Source: Bradyrhizobium sp. CSS354
Lineage (GTDB): Bacteria > Pseudomonadota > Alphaproteobacteria > Rhizobiales > Xanthobacteraceae
Assembly: GCF_029051725.1 (NCBI RefSeq)
Contig: NZ_JAACFU010000014.1
Coordinates: forward strand, 1 to 64,000
Length of the DNA: 64,000 nucleotides
Direction of reading: 5' to 3'
Shown here: positions 31,598 through 41,051 of the stretch, one piece after another
Layout: every line of letters begins with the position of its first letter
Position numbering within the stretch: position 1 is the stretch's first letter
Translations under genes and position numbers: made by a program
Notes under the pieces: model-generated
The model's input: only the letters and a program-made list of their open reading frames with translations
Database searches by the model: none
Told to the model about the DNA's origin: nothing

Positions 31598-33487
31598 TTA
31601 CAGGAATCCGATCGAGATCCACGGAAAGACGGCGACGACGATCAATCCTACCAGCAGCGCCAGCAGATAGCCCCAGATCGGCCTGATGCCTTCGGCCGGA
31701 TCGACGCGGCCGATGGCGCAGGCGGCATAATAGCCGACGCCGAAGGGCGGGGCGAATAGCCCGATACCCATGGCGAGAATGATCACCATGGCATAGTGCA
31801 CCTCGTGCACGCCGACCGCACGCGCAATCGGAAACAACAGCGGCCCGAACAGCACGATCGCCGGGATGCCCTCCAGCACGCTGCCGAGGATGGTGAAGGC
31901 CAGGATCGAGACGGCGATGAAGGTCGCTGCGCCGCCGGGCAATCCGGTCATGGCGGACGCCAGCGAGCGCGAGAACCCTGATTGCGTCAGGCCCCAGGCC
32001 ATGCCGGTGGCCGTGCCGATGATCAGCAGGATCGCGCCCGACAGCGCGGCGGTCTCGACCAGCATCGGAAACAGCCGCCGCCAGTCGAAGCGGCGGTAGA
32101 CGAGGAGGCCGACCAGGGCGCCATAGACGATGCCGATGGTGGAGACTTCGGTGGCGGTCGCGATGCCTTCGACCACGGCGTAGCGGATCACGAAGGGCAG
32201 CGCGAGCGCGGGCAGGGCGATGACGAAGGTCTTGCCGATCTCGCCGCCTGTGGCGCGGCGGACATGGCTCATGTCCTCGTGGCGGTAGCGCCACCACACC
32301 AGCATGCACAGCGTAATGGCGAGCACGACGCCGGGCAGGAGGCCGCCGGTGAACAGCGCGGCGATCGAGACGCCGGTGACCGATCCGATCGTGATCAGCA
32401 CGAGGCTCGGCGGAATGGTTTCGGTCTGTGCGCCGGTGGCCGCAAGAAGCGCGACAAGATCGCCGGGCTTGGCGCCGCGCTGCTTCATCTCCGGGAACAG
32501 CACGGGCGCGACCGCAGCCATGTCGGCCGCCTTGGCGCCGGAAATGCCGGAGACCAGGTACATCGCGCCGACAAGGACGTAATGCAGTCCGCCGCGGACA
32601 TGGCCGAGCAGGCTCGCCAGGAACGCCACCATGGCCCGTGCCATGCCCGTCATTTCAATCAGGAGTCCCAAAAATACGAACAGCGGCACCGAGAGCAAAA
32701 TGAGGTGGCTCATGCCCTCGTCCATCCGCCCGACCAGCACCATGACCGGTGTGCGCGTGGTCAGTGCCAGATAGCCGAAGATGGCGAGCCCGAAGCCGAA
32801 CGCGATGGGAACACCCGCGAAAACGCAGAAGCCGGCGACGCCGACGAAGAAGATGACGAGGTTGAGATTGCCGAGCGGCCGCAGATAAGGCTGCGCCAGC
32901 CAGAACAAGCCTACGACGACAGCCACGGACACCGCGGCCGTCAGCACCATGCGGTAATCGGCTGCGCGCAGCAGCCGCAACAGCGCGAACACCGCCATCA
33001 GGCAGATGCCGGCCGGCAGCGCCGCGGCGCGCCACATATTGGATATCTGCAGCGCCGGCGTGGTGATGAAGCTTTCCTCGTAGGCGTAGTCCCAGGACGG
33101 CCAGACGATCAGCGCGAGGAAGGCCATCGCCGCGCAGGTCGCCACGAGATCGAGCCAGGCCCGCGTGGCCGGCTTGGTGCTGGCGACGACCGCGGTCATG
33201 CGCATGTGCTCGGAACGGCGGAACGCGACCGCCGCTCCGAGCATGGCAAGCCACAAGAACAGGATCGAGGCGAGCTCGTCCGACCAGATCAGCGGCCGGT
33301 GCAGGCCGTAGCGCGCGACTACGCCGGCAAACAGGATCGCGATCTCGGCGACCACCAAAATGGCCGCCGGGATTTCGACGAGGAGGCCGAGTGCGCGCTC
33401 CGTCGAGGCCAGCAAGGAAGGTCGGCGAGGGGACTGAACAGTCGCCTCGCCCGCCACTCCGCTCACCTGGACCTCGATATGAGCCAT
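31598..33487 (-). CDS. TRAP transporter fused small/large permease (DctQM)
   Basis: This 629-residue protein joins both TRAP membrane subunits. Residues about 25-185 are the small-permease half, with LIWSDELASILFLWLAMLGAAVAFRRSEHM. Residues about 205-629 are the large-permease half, with GISGAKAADMAAVAPVLFPEMK, ETIPPSLVLI, GLFAPPFGVGYY and VDPAEGIRPIWGYL. A linker helix joins the two. Natural fusions of this type are known. It lies 15 bases after the binding-protein gene and 23 bases before the acyl-CoA ligase, all on the minus strand. Confidence 0.94.
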   Translation of the reverse strand: MAHIEVQVSGVAGEATVQSPRRPSLLASTERALGLLVEIPAAILVVAEIAILFAGVVARYGLHRPLIWSDELASILFLWLAMLGAAVAFRRSEHMRMTAVVASTKPATRAWLDLVATCAAMAFLALIVWPSWDYAYEESFITTPALQISNMWRAAALPAGICLMAVFALLRLLRAADYRMVLTAAVSVAVVVGLFWLAQPYLRPLGNLNLVIFFVGVAGFCVFAGVPIAFGFGLAIFGYLALTTRTPVMVLVGRMDEGMSHLILLSVPLFVFLGLLIEMTGMARAMVAFLASLLGHVRGGLHYVLVGAMYLVSGISGAKAADMAAVAPVLFPEMKQRGAKPGDLVALLAATGAQTETIPPSLVLITIGSVTGVSIAALFTGGLLPGVVLAITLCMLVWWRYRHEDMSHVRRATGGEIGKTFVIALPALALPFVIRYAVVEGIATATEVSTIGIVYGALVGLLVYRRFDWRRLFPMLVETAALSGAILLIIGTATGMAWGLTQSGFSRSLASAMTGLPGGAATFIAVSILAFTILGSVLEGIPAIVLFGPLLFPIARAVGVHEVHYAMVIILAMGIGLFAPPFGVGYYAACAIGRVDPAEGIRPIWGYLLALLVGLIVVAVFPWISIGFL

Positions 33488-33502
33488 GACGGCTCCAACG
33501 CG

Positions 33503-34522
33503 TTAAGACAGCTTGCCGACGGCCTTTTCGAGCAGATCCCAGGCCTGGTCGCCATATTTGCCCTTCCACTCGGCATAGAAGCCGGCGGACCGCAGCTTGT
33601 CGCGGAATGGCGCGACCGCGGGCTGGTTGAAGGTCAGGCCCTTGGTCGCGAGCTCCTGCTGGAGATTGGCATTGAGCTTGGCGGTGTCCTCACGCTCCCT
33701 GAGCGCTGCGGCATTGATGTTCTTGGCGACGATGGTGCGCACATCCTCGGGCAGGCTGCTCCACGCCTTGCGGTTGGCCAGGAACCAGAAGCCGTCCCAC
33801 ATGTGGTTGGTCAGCGAGCAGTATTTCTGCACTTCGTAGAGCTTGGCGGTCGAGATGATCGCCAGCGGGTTCTCCTGGCCCTCCACGATCCTGGTCTGCA
33901 GCGCGGAATAGACCTCGGCGAAGTTGATCGAGGCGGGCGCCGCATCGAACGCCTTGAACATCGAGGTCCACAGCGGCGACACCGGCACGCGGATCTTGAA
34001 GCCCTTGAGATCGTCCGGACCGGTGATCGGCTTGCTCGACGACGTGGTCTGGCGGAAGCCGTTGTCCCAGATCTTGTCCATAACCTCGAGCCCGGCCTTC
34101 TTGATCTCGCCGCGGACGAAGGCGCCGAGATCGCCGTCCATGGCCTTCCAGACCGTGCCGTAGTCCGGGAACGCGAAGCCGATGCCGTTGATTGAGGCCG
34201 CCGGCACCAGGGTCGACAGGATCAGTCCCGACAGCGTGAAGAACTCGACGCCGCCGGACCGGATCTGGCTCAGCATGTCGGTGTCGGACCCGAGCTGGTT
34301 GTTCGGGAAGATCTGGAGGTCGAACTTGCCGTTGGTCTCGGCCTTGATCGCCGCAGCCATCTCCTTGGCGCGCACGTTCAGCGGATGGGTGTCTGGCAGG
34401 TTGTTGGCGTATTTATAGGTAAACTCGGCGCTCTGGGCGCGGGCCACATGGGGCGCACTGAGGCCGCCCAGGACCGCGGTCGCGGCGGAGGCCTTGAGAA
34501 GCGTGCGGCGGGAAAAGCTCAT
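33503..34522 (-). CDS. TRAP transporter substrate-binding protein (DctP family), Tat-exported
   Basis: This 339-residue periplasmic binding protein begins with a twin-arginine signal (SFSRRTLLKASAATAVLGG, cleavage after AQS or ARA). The mature protein has YKYANNLPDTHPLN, FDLQIFPNNQLGSDTDMLSQ, the VYSALQTRIVEGQENPLAI segment typical of DctP, and a conserved LKGFKIRVP with the ligand-binding Arg. It heads the second TRAP operon (binding protein, fused permease, acyl-CoA ligase). It is divergent from the M24 peptidase gene across a 456-bp AT-richer gap. Confidence 0.94.
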   Translation of the reverse strand: MSFSRRTLLKASAATAVLGGLSAPHVARAQSAEFTYKYANNLPDTHPLNVRAKEMAAAIKAETNGKFDLQIFPNNQLGSDTDMLSQIRSGGVEFFTLSGLILSTLVPAASINGIGFAFPDYGTVWKAMDGDLGAFVRGEIKKAGLEVMDKIWDNGFRQTTSSSKPITGPDDLKGFKIRVPVSPLWTSMFKAFDAAPASINFAEVYSALQTRIVEGQENPLAIISTAKLYEVQKYCSLTNHMWDGFWFLANRKAWSSLPEDVRTIVAKNINAAALREREDTAKLNANLQQELATKGLTFNQPAVAPFRDKLRSAGFYAEWKGKYGDQAWDLLEKAVGKLS

Positions 34523-34681
34523 GGGTCTGCTTCCTCGGAAAGTTTGTTGTTGTTCTGAGATGCAAACCTATACGGACGGAAGGTCAGAAGGTCATCTGCG
34601 ATCTCGCGAAGCCTCGCTTATTGCAGCCGGACATCGTCACGGCAATATCGGCTTTCGGAGGCATGGACCCGATTCAAAAAC

Positions 34682-34708
34682 GCGAAAACAACCCCATGCA
34701 CAGTAGCC
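34682..34708. repeat. 27-bp dispersed repeat, copy 2 (inverted)
   Basis: This is the exact reverse complement of the 27 bases at 15161-15187. The next base on either side differs, so the identity ends sharply. It lies between the TRAP binding-protein gene and the AT-rich promoter region. Confidence 0.85.
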
Positions 34709-34803
34709 GTCGAAAGCCGCGACGACGTGCGACGGCTGGGCCGGAAGAGGACGTGGAACGAAGGTGCAGCGAGAGGAATTCAAGCTAAACAACTGATCTG
34801 ATT

Positions 34804-34829
34804 GTATATAAAGATATTCCATAATATAC
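34804..34829. promoter_or_regulatory. Candidate operator: GTATAT-N14-ATATAC dyad
   Basis: GTATAT (34804-34809) and ATATAC (34824-34829) form a perfect inverted repeat with a 14-bp spacer, inside ATTGTATATAA and TAATATACC. GntR/FadR-type regulators often bind TTGTATAC-like sites, so a regulator of the TRAP/ligase and peptidase genes could act here. No regulator gene is adjacent. Confidence 0.35.
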
Positions 34830-34978
34830 CTTATGCGAATCATGGATATGGCTGTGCAGATCAGGCCAGATAAATCCACACCTACCCAGAACCCCTCTCT
34901 CGGCTCACACTTGCCATCAACAATCCCCGGGCAAACCGACGCAGCGGTTGAGGCCACGGCAGCATTTGGAGGTTCGTC

Positions 34979-36175
34979 ATGCAGGAGAACGTCGCCCGCG
35001 CAGACCGCTCGCGGGCCATTCCATTCGATGCCGCCAAACTCGACCGTCTGATGGAGGCCGCCGGCCTCGACGTCCTGGTCGCGACCTCCAAGCACAATGT
35101 GCAGTACCTGCTGGGTGCCGAGCGCGCGATCTTCTTCGACTACATGGATGCGCTTGGCGTCAGCCGCTATCTGCCGGTTCTGGTCTATCCCAAGGGCGCA
35201 CCGGAGCACGCGGTGTATGTCGGGCACCGGCTGGAGACCCACCAGCGTGCCGTGGCGCCGCCTTGGGTTCCGCAGGTTCGGACCGAGTCCAACGGCTCGG
35301 TCGATGCCATCACGCGGGCCGTCAGCCTAATCCGCGACGCCGGCGTGGCCCTGAAACGGGTCGGGGTCGAGATGGCGTTCCTGCCGATGGATGCGGGCCG
35401 GGCGCTCAGTGACGCCCTGCCCGGCGCCGAGCTCAAGGACGCACTGCTGGTGCTGGAGCGGCTGCGCGCGGTGAAGTCGGCGGACGAGCTCGCCAAACTC
35501 AAGACGGCGTCCGAACTGGTGATCGCCTCGATGCTGGCGGTGATCGCCGGGCACGGGCCGGGCACGACCAAGCAGCAATTGTCGGACGCTTTGCAGATCG
35601 CCGAAGCCAATCGCGGGCTGACCTTCGAATACTGTCTGCTCGCCTGCGGCAGCAGCCACAACCGGGCGCCGTCGGCGCAGCGTTGGGAGCAAGGTGACGT
35701 GCTGTCGCTGGATTCCGGCGGCAATTATCACGGCTATATCGGCGATCTCGCGCGCATGGCCGTGCTCGGCAACCCGGATGCTGAGTTGAAGGACTGTCTG
35801 GCCGAGATCGAAGCCGTCCAGCGCGCCGCCTTCGCGGCGGTCCGGCCCGGCGCCATGGGCGGTGACATCTACGTCGCGGCCGAGCGGCAGCTCGCGAAGA
35901 TCAGCCAGCGCGACTGCACGGAGTTTTTGGCCCACGGCATGGGCCTCGTCAGCCACGAGGCCCCTCGCCTGACCGCCAAGGGCCCGATCCCCTACGACGA
36001 CACCGACGCCCGGCTGCCGCTCGAAACGGGCATGGTGGTGTCGATCGAGACCACGATGAAGCATCCGAAGCGCGGGTTCATCAAGCTCGAGGACACGGTC
36101 GCGGTGACGGCGACGGGGTATGAGATCTTTGGCGAAGGTGGTCGTGGGTGGAATCTCGGCGGCAGCGCGCTGTAG
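34979..36175 (+). CDS. M24 family Xaa-Pro aminopeptidase/creatinase-like protein
   Basis: The 398-residue protein has an N-terminal creatinase-like domain (about 1-160) and a C-terminal pita-bread catalytic domain. All five metal ligands are present: Asp in LSLDSGG and GDLARM, His in LAHGMGLVSHE, Glu in VVSIETTM and Glu in KLEDTVAV. It is thus probably an active di-metal peptidase acting on X-Pro dipeptides or a related amide hydrolase. GGAGG lies 6 bases upstream of ATG 34979. Being divergent from a TRAP operon, it may share regulation with it and act on a related compound; this is inference. Confidence 0.9.
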   Translation: MQENVARADRSRAIPFDAAKLDRLMEAAGLDVLVATSKHNVQYLLGAERAIFFDYMDALGVSRYLPVLVYPKGAPEHAVYVGHRLETHQRAVAPPWVPQVRTESNGSVDAITRAVSLIRDAGVALKRVGVEMAFLPMDAGRALSDALPGAELKDALLVLERLRAVKSADELAKLKTASELVIASMLAVIAGHGPGTTKQQLSDALQIAEANRGLTFEYCLLACGSSHNRAPSAQRWEQGDVLSLDSGGNYHGYIGDLARMAVLGNPDAELKDCLAEIEAVQRAAFAAVRPGAMGGDIYVAAERQLAKISQRDCTEFLAHGMGLVSHEAPRLTAKGPIPYDDTDARLPLETGMVVSIETTMKHPKRGFIKLEDTVAVTATGYEIFGEGGRGWNLGGSAL

Positions 36176-36266
36176 GCTGGCACCACCCACCGCGCTCACA
36201 GCAGACATCTCGCCCTCTGCCCGAGCACCACCGGGTCGTCAACGCCCTCACCTACAACGCGATGAC

Positions 36267-38411
36267 CTAGACATCCGCGGAAGCGGTAGCTCGCGGCATT
36301 CGCATGACTTGCTCGAGGGGGTGTCGGTGCTTCAGCACGGCAAGGGTCTCGCGTGCGCTGAGGCTGCTGACGACTTCCTCGAAATTGTCGCTCTGCTCGA
36401 TCTTGGCCCGGCCGATCGCGAGATCTATGTCGATCTGGCCCGATTTGCGAGGCGGCGTTTGGAGTGACTGCATGTGCGGTCCCAGCAACGCGGGGTTCTG
36501 TCTAAGTTCGATCAGAGCCGCGCGTGCCCGGATCCGATCCAGGCCGGCAAGCTCTCTCGCCCTCTGCAGCAGTGCCGGCACGCGATTGTCCTCCGGGGTC
36601 GCAAACAGATGCGCGATTGGCGGCGCCGTCGACGTGACGAGACCGATCGGAATGGCGCAAACGAGGCCGATGATCACCGGTGACATCCAGAGCAGCAGCG
36701 GAAGCGACACAGCGTAGGCGCTTGCCGCCATGGCCAGACCGCATAGGGTCGGCACCGTGAATTTGCGATAGACTTCATCGCGCGTGATCCTGCCATCGCT
36801 TCGCCGTTGCACTTGCCAGCCCGCATCACGGCCCAGCAGGATCTCCGCCACGGCGGTGGATTGAAAGATCATCATGGATGGGGCGATCAAGGCGGCAAGC
36901 AGGCTCTCGGCGACCACCGCCAGCAGCACGCGAAATCCGCCGCCGAATGCCTGCCGTTCCGCACGCCTGGTGAGCAAAACGAGGTAGGCCAGCAATTTGG
37001 GCACGATAAGCAGCCCCATCGTCGCGGCAAAGACCCAGGCGGCGAGCACGGGGTCCTGTGCGGGCCACGTTGGAAACAACGAGAAGCCCTTGGGAAAATA
37101 CTCCGGCTTGACGAAATAGGCCTGCAAGGAGATCAGGATTCCGAGCAATAGAAACAGCAGCCACAGGGGCGCGGTGAGATAGGAGCCGATCCCGGTCAAC
37201 AGGTGAAGCCTGGAGACCCAGTGCAGGCCTCTAGCCGGCAAAACGGCAAGATGCTGGAGATTGCCCTGACACCAGCGACGGTCCCGCGCCGCGAAATCCA
37301 GTAGCGACGGTGGCACCTCCTCGAAACTCCCACCGAGACCTGGAGCCATGAAAATCCCCCACCCCGCCCGCCGCATCAGTGCGGCTTCGACAAAATCGTG
37401 GCTGAGGATGTGCCCGCCGAAAGGTTTCCTCCCGCGCAATTCGGGCAAGCCCGCCTCTTGCGCAAAAGCCTGCACCCGGATGATGGCATTGTGTCCCCAG
37501 TAGTTGCCCTCTGAGGCGTGCCACCAGGCGTTTCCGGCGGCGATCAGCGGACCGTACAAACGGCCCGAAAACTGCTGAAGCCGGCTAATCAGGGTTCGCG
37601 CATTGACGACGATCGGAAGCGTCTGAATCAGCGCGGCCTGCGGGTTTGCTTCCATCGCGCCCACCAGCCGAACGATGGTCTCTCCGCTCATCAGACTGTC
37701 CGCGTCCAGAATGATCATGTAGTCGTAGGCGCCACCGAACCGCCTCACCCATTCGGCAATGTTGCCGGACTTTCGAGCGGTGTTGTCGGATCGGTGACGA
37801 TAGTAGAGATGGCCCGAACCGCAGTTTCGCTGCAGCTCCAGAAACGCAAGCTCCTCGGCAATCCAGATGTCCGGATCTGTCGTGTCGCTGAGCAGAAACC
37901 AATCGAACAACGGGGCCTGTCCGGTTTCGCCTACCGACTCGTACATAGCGCGGAGGCGCGCCATGAGATGGTGCTGATCCTCGTTATAGGTCGGCAACAG
38001 CATAGCCGTTCGGCCGGTGATCGCGGGCAGCGGACCGTGGCTGTTAATTGGCAGCACATCCGGTCGGCCCCGCAGGAGCACAAAAAAGCCGGCCACTGAA
38101 GACACGAACGAAAACGCGATCCAGGCGAGCAGCACGAGGAACAGCCCGAACACCATGCCTTCGAGGACCGTGACGCCACCAACCTTGAGAACATCGTACA
38201 TCTCAACAGCGCCCGCAGCGGTAATAGCGACCGTTCCGCCAAGAATGAACAGGCGCCGCGCTGTAACGGCAGGGGCGGTCCGCAGTCGCCCCGGATCGGC
38301 ACGATTGGTCGCGTCCAATCGGCAGGGCAGCATCGGGAGAGGCGTTTCATCGGGAAGATACCGAATGCCAAGCTCAGGCGAGAGCGCGGGTGACGACGTC
38401 AGGGCGCCCAT
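36267..38411 (-). CDS. opgH: Glucans biosynthesis glucosyltransferase H
   Basis: This 714-residue inner-membrane enzyme makes the beta-1,2-linked backbone of osmoregulated periplasmic glucans from UDP-glucose. Two helices (near 55 and 85) precede the GT2 domain with LLPTYNED (near 138), ILDADSLMSG (near 234), HDFVEAAL (near 335) and RDRRWCQGN (near 372, the QxxRW-type motif). Further helices follow from about 400 to 620. It starts 13 bases inside the end of opgG on the same strand, so the two are translationally coupled. Confidence 0.95.
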   Translation of the reverse strand: MGALTSSPALSPELGIRYLPDETPLPMLPCRLDATNRADPGRLRTAPAVTARRLFILGGTVAITAAGAVEMYDVLKVGGVTVLEGMVFGLFLVLLAWIAFSFVSSVAGFFVLLRGRPDVLPINSHGPLPAITGRTAMLLPTYNEDQHHLMARLRAMYESVGETGQAPLFDWFLLSDTTDPDIWIAEELAFLELQRNCGSGHLYYRHRSDNTARKSGNIAEWVRRFGGAYDYMIILDADSLMSGETIVRLVGAMEANPQAALIQTLPIVVNARTLISRLQQFSGRLYGPLIAAGNAWWHASEGNYWGHNAIIRVQAFAQEAGLPELRGRKPFGGHILSHDFVEAALMRRAGWGIFMAPGLGGSFEEVPPSLLDFAARDRRWCQGNLQHLAVLPARGLHWVSRLHLLTGIGSYLTAPLWLLFLLLGILISLQAYFVKPEYFPKGFSLFPTWPAQDPVLAAWVFAATMGLLIVPKLLAYLVLLTRRAERQAFGGGFRVLLAVVAESLLAALIAPSMMIFQSTAVAEILLGRDAGWQVQRRSDGRITRDEVYRKFTVPTLCGLAMAASAYAVSLPLLLWMSPVIIGLVCAIPIGLVTSTAPPIAHLFATPEDNRVPALLQRARELAGLDRIRARAALIELRQNPALLGPHMQSLQTPPRKSGQIDIDLAIGRAKIEQSDNFEEVVSSLSARETLAVLKHRHPLEQVMRMPRATASADV

Positions 38412-39904
38412 CGGTAAACCCAGACTTCAGAGATCGGTTGGTCGCCCTGCATCAAGATCGCCCTCAACTCGATCGGCGCGTCCTTCACGGCGCACTGAAA
38501 ACTAAGGCGCCACCCACCCGTTTCCGGGTTTGGTTGTGTGACGACGTTCTTGATCTCGGATTTGTCGGCGCTGACGGCACCCCTTACCTTGTTGGGATCG
38601 ACCGCCTTCAGTCCGTCACCAACGAGTTCGAGCACGAACAGTTTGCTGTCGTCGCCCCGCGCGCCAACGCCTGTGCGGGTGAACCGGGCCAGCGAATTGG
38701 GCTTCGGCGCGTCCGGACCCCAGTGCAGGCGGTAGGTGTAGTTGTTTTCGCTCTTGGCCTGGAGGGCCGTCTTCGGGCGCCAGAAGGCGGCGATGTTGTC
38801 GTGAACTTCCTCCTTCGTCGGGATCTCAAAGAGGACCACACTGCCCTCTCCCCAATCTCCAATCGGTTCGACCCAGAGGCTCGGGCGACGCTCAAAGCGC
38901 GATTCGATGTCCTCGTAGGCAAAGAAATTTCTCTCCCGCTGCATCAGACCGAAGCCGCGCGGATTGAGGTCATTGAATGTGCTGGCCTGCAGATCGCGTG
39001 GATTGTTGAGCGGACGCCAGAGTTGCTCGCCCTTTCCGTTGAACACGGCGAGCCCATCGGAGTCATGTACGGCAGGACGGAAATCGTCGACATCGTGTCG
39101 GTCGTTCGGGCCGAAAAAGAACATGCTCGTCATGGGCGCCAGGCCGGCATGTTGCAGCTCGATCCGCGGATAGAGCGACATTTCCACGTCGAAGACCGTC
39201 GGAGCGCCTGGCCTGATAGTGAAGCGATAGCTTGCCGTAGCGCTCTTGCTGTCGAGCAGCGCATGTACCACGACGGATGTGGCACCCGGCGCGGGCTTCT
39301 CCAGCCAAAAGGCCTTGAAGAGAGGAAATTCCTCTCCCTTGCTCTCGCCGGTATCGATCGACAGACCGCGCGCGGACAGGCCATAGGTCTCGCCTTTGGC
39401 AACGGCACGGAAGTAGCTGGCGCCGAGAAACGCGCAAACCTCGTCGTAGTAGTCGGGCCGATTGATCGGGGCGTGAATGCGAAAGCCGGCAAATCCGAGA
39501 TCGGCGTCCGGTACCTGACCGATATTGTCACCGAATGCGAAATCGTCGCGTCGGTACCTGATCGGTACCGCTCGTCCGCCGGAGACCTCGTAAATGTCGA
39601 CCTTGTTCTTATAGAAAAAGCCGCGGTGGAAAAACTGGACCTCGAAGGGCAGCTTCTCGCTGCGCCAAGCCGCGCGCTCTGGCAGAAAGCGAATTGATCG
39701 GTACTGATCGTAGGTGAGATCCCTAAGCGCGTCCGGGACCTTTTCCTCTGGTGGCGCAAAGGGCTTACTCGCCAAATTGCGGGCAAGCTCGCGGACATAA
39801 GAGGGGCCAAACGGCAACTCCGCCGCCGATGCCGCAGAGACTGCGCCAGGTAGCAGCGTTGCCAATGGCAATGCCGAGGCTTCCAGGAATTGTCGACGAT
39901 TCAA
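38399..39904 (-). CDS. opgG: Glucan biosynthesis protein G
   Basis: This periplasmic protein of about 501 residues is needed for branching or release of osmoregulated glucans. The Tat-like signal is NRRQFLEASALPLATLLPG, then a mature protein with FHRGFFYKNKVDIYEV, GFAGFRIHAPIN, EFPLFKAFWLEKP, FFGPNDRHDVDDFRPAVHDSDGL and NPRGFGLMQRER, all diagnostic. I chose TTG 39904 because the signal peptide starts there (LNRRQFL); the ribosome-binding site is weak and a longer form from upstream cannot be excluded. The gene lies 5' of opgH in an overlapping operon. Confidence 0.93.
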   Translation of the reverse strand: MNRRQFLEASALPLATLLPGAVSAASAAELPFGPSYVRELARNLASKPFAPPEEKVPDALRDLTYDQYRSIRFLPERAAWRSEKLPFEVQFFHRGFFYKNKVDIYEVSGGRAVPIRYRRDDFAFGDNIGQVPDADLGFAGFRIHAPINRPDYYDEVCAFLGASYFRAVAKGETYGLSARGLSIDTGESKGEEFPLFKAFWLEKPAPGATSVVVHALLDSKSATASYRFTIRPGAPTVFDVEMSLYPRIELQHAGLAPMTSMFFFGPNDRHDVDDFRPAVHDSDGLAVFNGKGEQLWRPLNNPRDLQASTFNDLNPRGFGLMQRERNFFAYEDIESRFERRPSLWVEPIGDWGEGSVVLFEIPTKEEVHDNIAAFWRPKTALQAKSENNYTYRLHWGPDAPKPNSLARFTRTGVGARGDDSKLFVLELVGDGLKAVDPNKVRGAVSADKSEIKNVVTQPNPETGGWRLSFQCAVKDAPIELRAILMQGDQPISEVWVYRWAP

Positions 39905-40142
39905 GTGTGCTACCCGTTCGGTTCCAACCGCAGTGCAACCCCCTCGTCGCGAACGAGTTCCAGGGTCGTCGTCGAATCCGACCACGGTGTTGCCGACGAC
40001 CTCGTCGATGCGGCTCGGGGTGGTTTCGCGCTGCCGGGCCTCGGTTGCATCTGCGGGACGAGCTGCAATTTCCGATTGCGCATTCTCGAGCGATGGCGCC
40101 GCGCGCAACGCTGTAGCGCTCGAAGGTAATTGGATGATCGCT

Positions 40143-40970
40143 CTAGCGCAGCGGCAGCAGCTCCAACTGGCTCTGCGCCTTCTTGACGGCTGCGGCGAAC
40201 CAGCCCTGGCTTGGCGCTTCCTTGGCGAAGCACGCCGTGTACGCGGTCATCGCATTGTCTTCGCGTGTGATGTCGCCGCGCGGGTCCTTCTTGTCGATGG
40301 GTTTGGCCATCATCTGCTTCCAGACTTTCTCGCAGGTCGGGATCTCGGCTGTCTTCACCGCATCGCTTGCAGCGAGGAAGTAGACCTTGTCGCCTTGAAT
40401 CGCGACGACGTCGATTTCCTGCGGAGGTCCCTTCAGGTCGCCATTGCCGCGCACGCCCAGCACGGCGACCGCGGCGCTCGTCCCCGCGGGCTTCGTGATC
40501 GGCAACTCGGCATATTTGGCGAAGGCAGAGTCCTGGATGGCTTGATAGTAAAAGCGGTCCGACTTGAATGCCGCGCCGATCTCCTGCGGCATGCCGTCCT
40601 CGCGGTGCTCGCGCAGCCAGTGCTTGAGCAGGGCGGTAGTGGTCACGACGGCCTGCATCTTGTCGCCTTCGGAGGCGAAGCCGAGCCCGTCGAGATGGCC
40701 GAAGCCGGAGTCGCCCTTGAAGAGCGTGTCCGCGTTCGTCTTGCCATCGGCCGGCAATCCCTTGATCGCGACGGGGCCCACCAGACCACGCAGGACGCCC
40801 GTCAACTCCTTGAGCGCCGCATCGTGCTGCTTATAGGTCTCGTCGTTCTCCTTGGCTTTCGAGAACTTGACGATGTAGCGATCGCGGAGGTCGAGATAGC
40901 GCTGCTCGGGGCCAGCCGCATGGGCAGGCGCGGCGAAAGCGAGCAGGCAGAGCAAGGCGAGCGATCTCAT
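40143..40970 (-). CDS. Secreted protein of unknown function
   Basis: This is a 275-residue protein with a clear Sec signal (MRSLALLCLLAFAAPAHA). The mature part is mainly helical at first (AGPEQRYLDLRDRYIVKF), with a later alpha/beta region containing VVAIQGDKVYFL and two Cys (IPTCEKVW, TACFAKEA) that may pair. No domain is recognised. It lies 81 bases downstream of the PepSY membrane protein gene on the same strand and may be the last gene of the iron-uptake group, but this rests only on position. Confidence 0.8.
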   Translation of the reverse strand: MRSLALLCLLAFAAPAHAAGPEQRYLDLRDRYIVKFSKAKENDETYKQHDAALKELTGVLRGLVGPVAIKGLPADGKTNADTLFKGDSGFGHLDGLGFASEGDKMQAVVTTTALLKHWLREHREDGMPQEIGAAFKSDRFYYQAIQDSAFAKYAELPITKPAGTSAAVAVLGVRGNGDLKGPPQEIDVVAIQGDKVYFLAASDAVKTAEIPTCEKVWKQMMAKPIDKKDPRGDITREDNAMTAYTACFAKEAPSQGWFAAAVKKAQSQLELLPLR

Positions 40971-41051
40971 GGGATTTCCGGCAAGGCTGGGTGCGATCTC
41001 CAGTCTTTGTGCCCGTGCCGGGCCCGAAGGTTCATCCGCGAAGGTCGCGCC

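Larger units (their letters stand above)
34523..34978. other. Divergent intergenic region between TRAP operon and M24 peptidase gene
   Basis: No gene seen; the frames here have no domain. The region holds the second copy of the 27-bp repeat (34682-34708) and an AT-rich tract from about 34790 to 34860, far below the local GC content, with a GTATAT/ATATAC dyad. The AT-rich tract is the likely site of the two divergent promoters. Confidence 0.6.

Noticed and set aside
31982..34195. 737-codon open frame antisense to the second TRAP operon
   Set aside because: His/Asp/Arg-rich composition typical of the antisense frame of membrane-protein genes; the sense strand has full TRAP motifs.
34637..35242. 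201-codon minus-strand frame across the TRAP/M24 gap
   Set aside because: It is antisense to the M24 peptidase start and reads through the AT-rich promoter tract and the 27-bp repeat; no domain is present.
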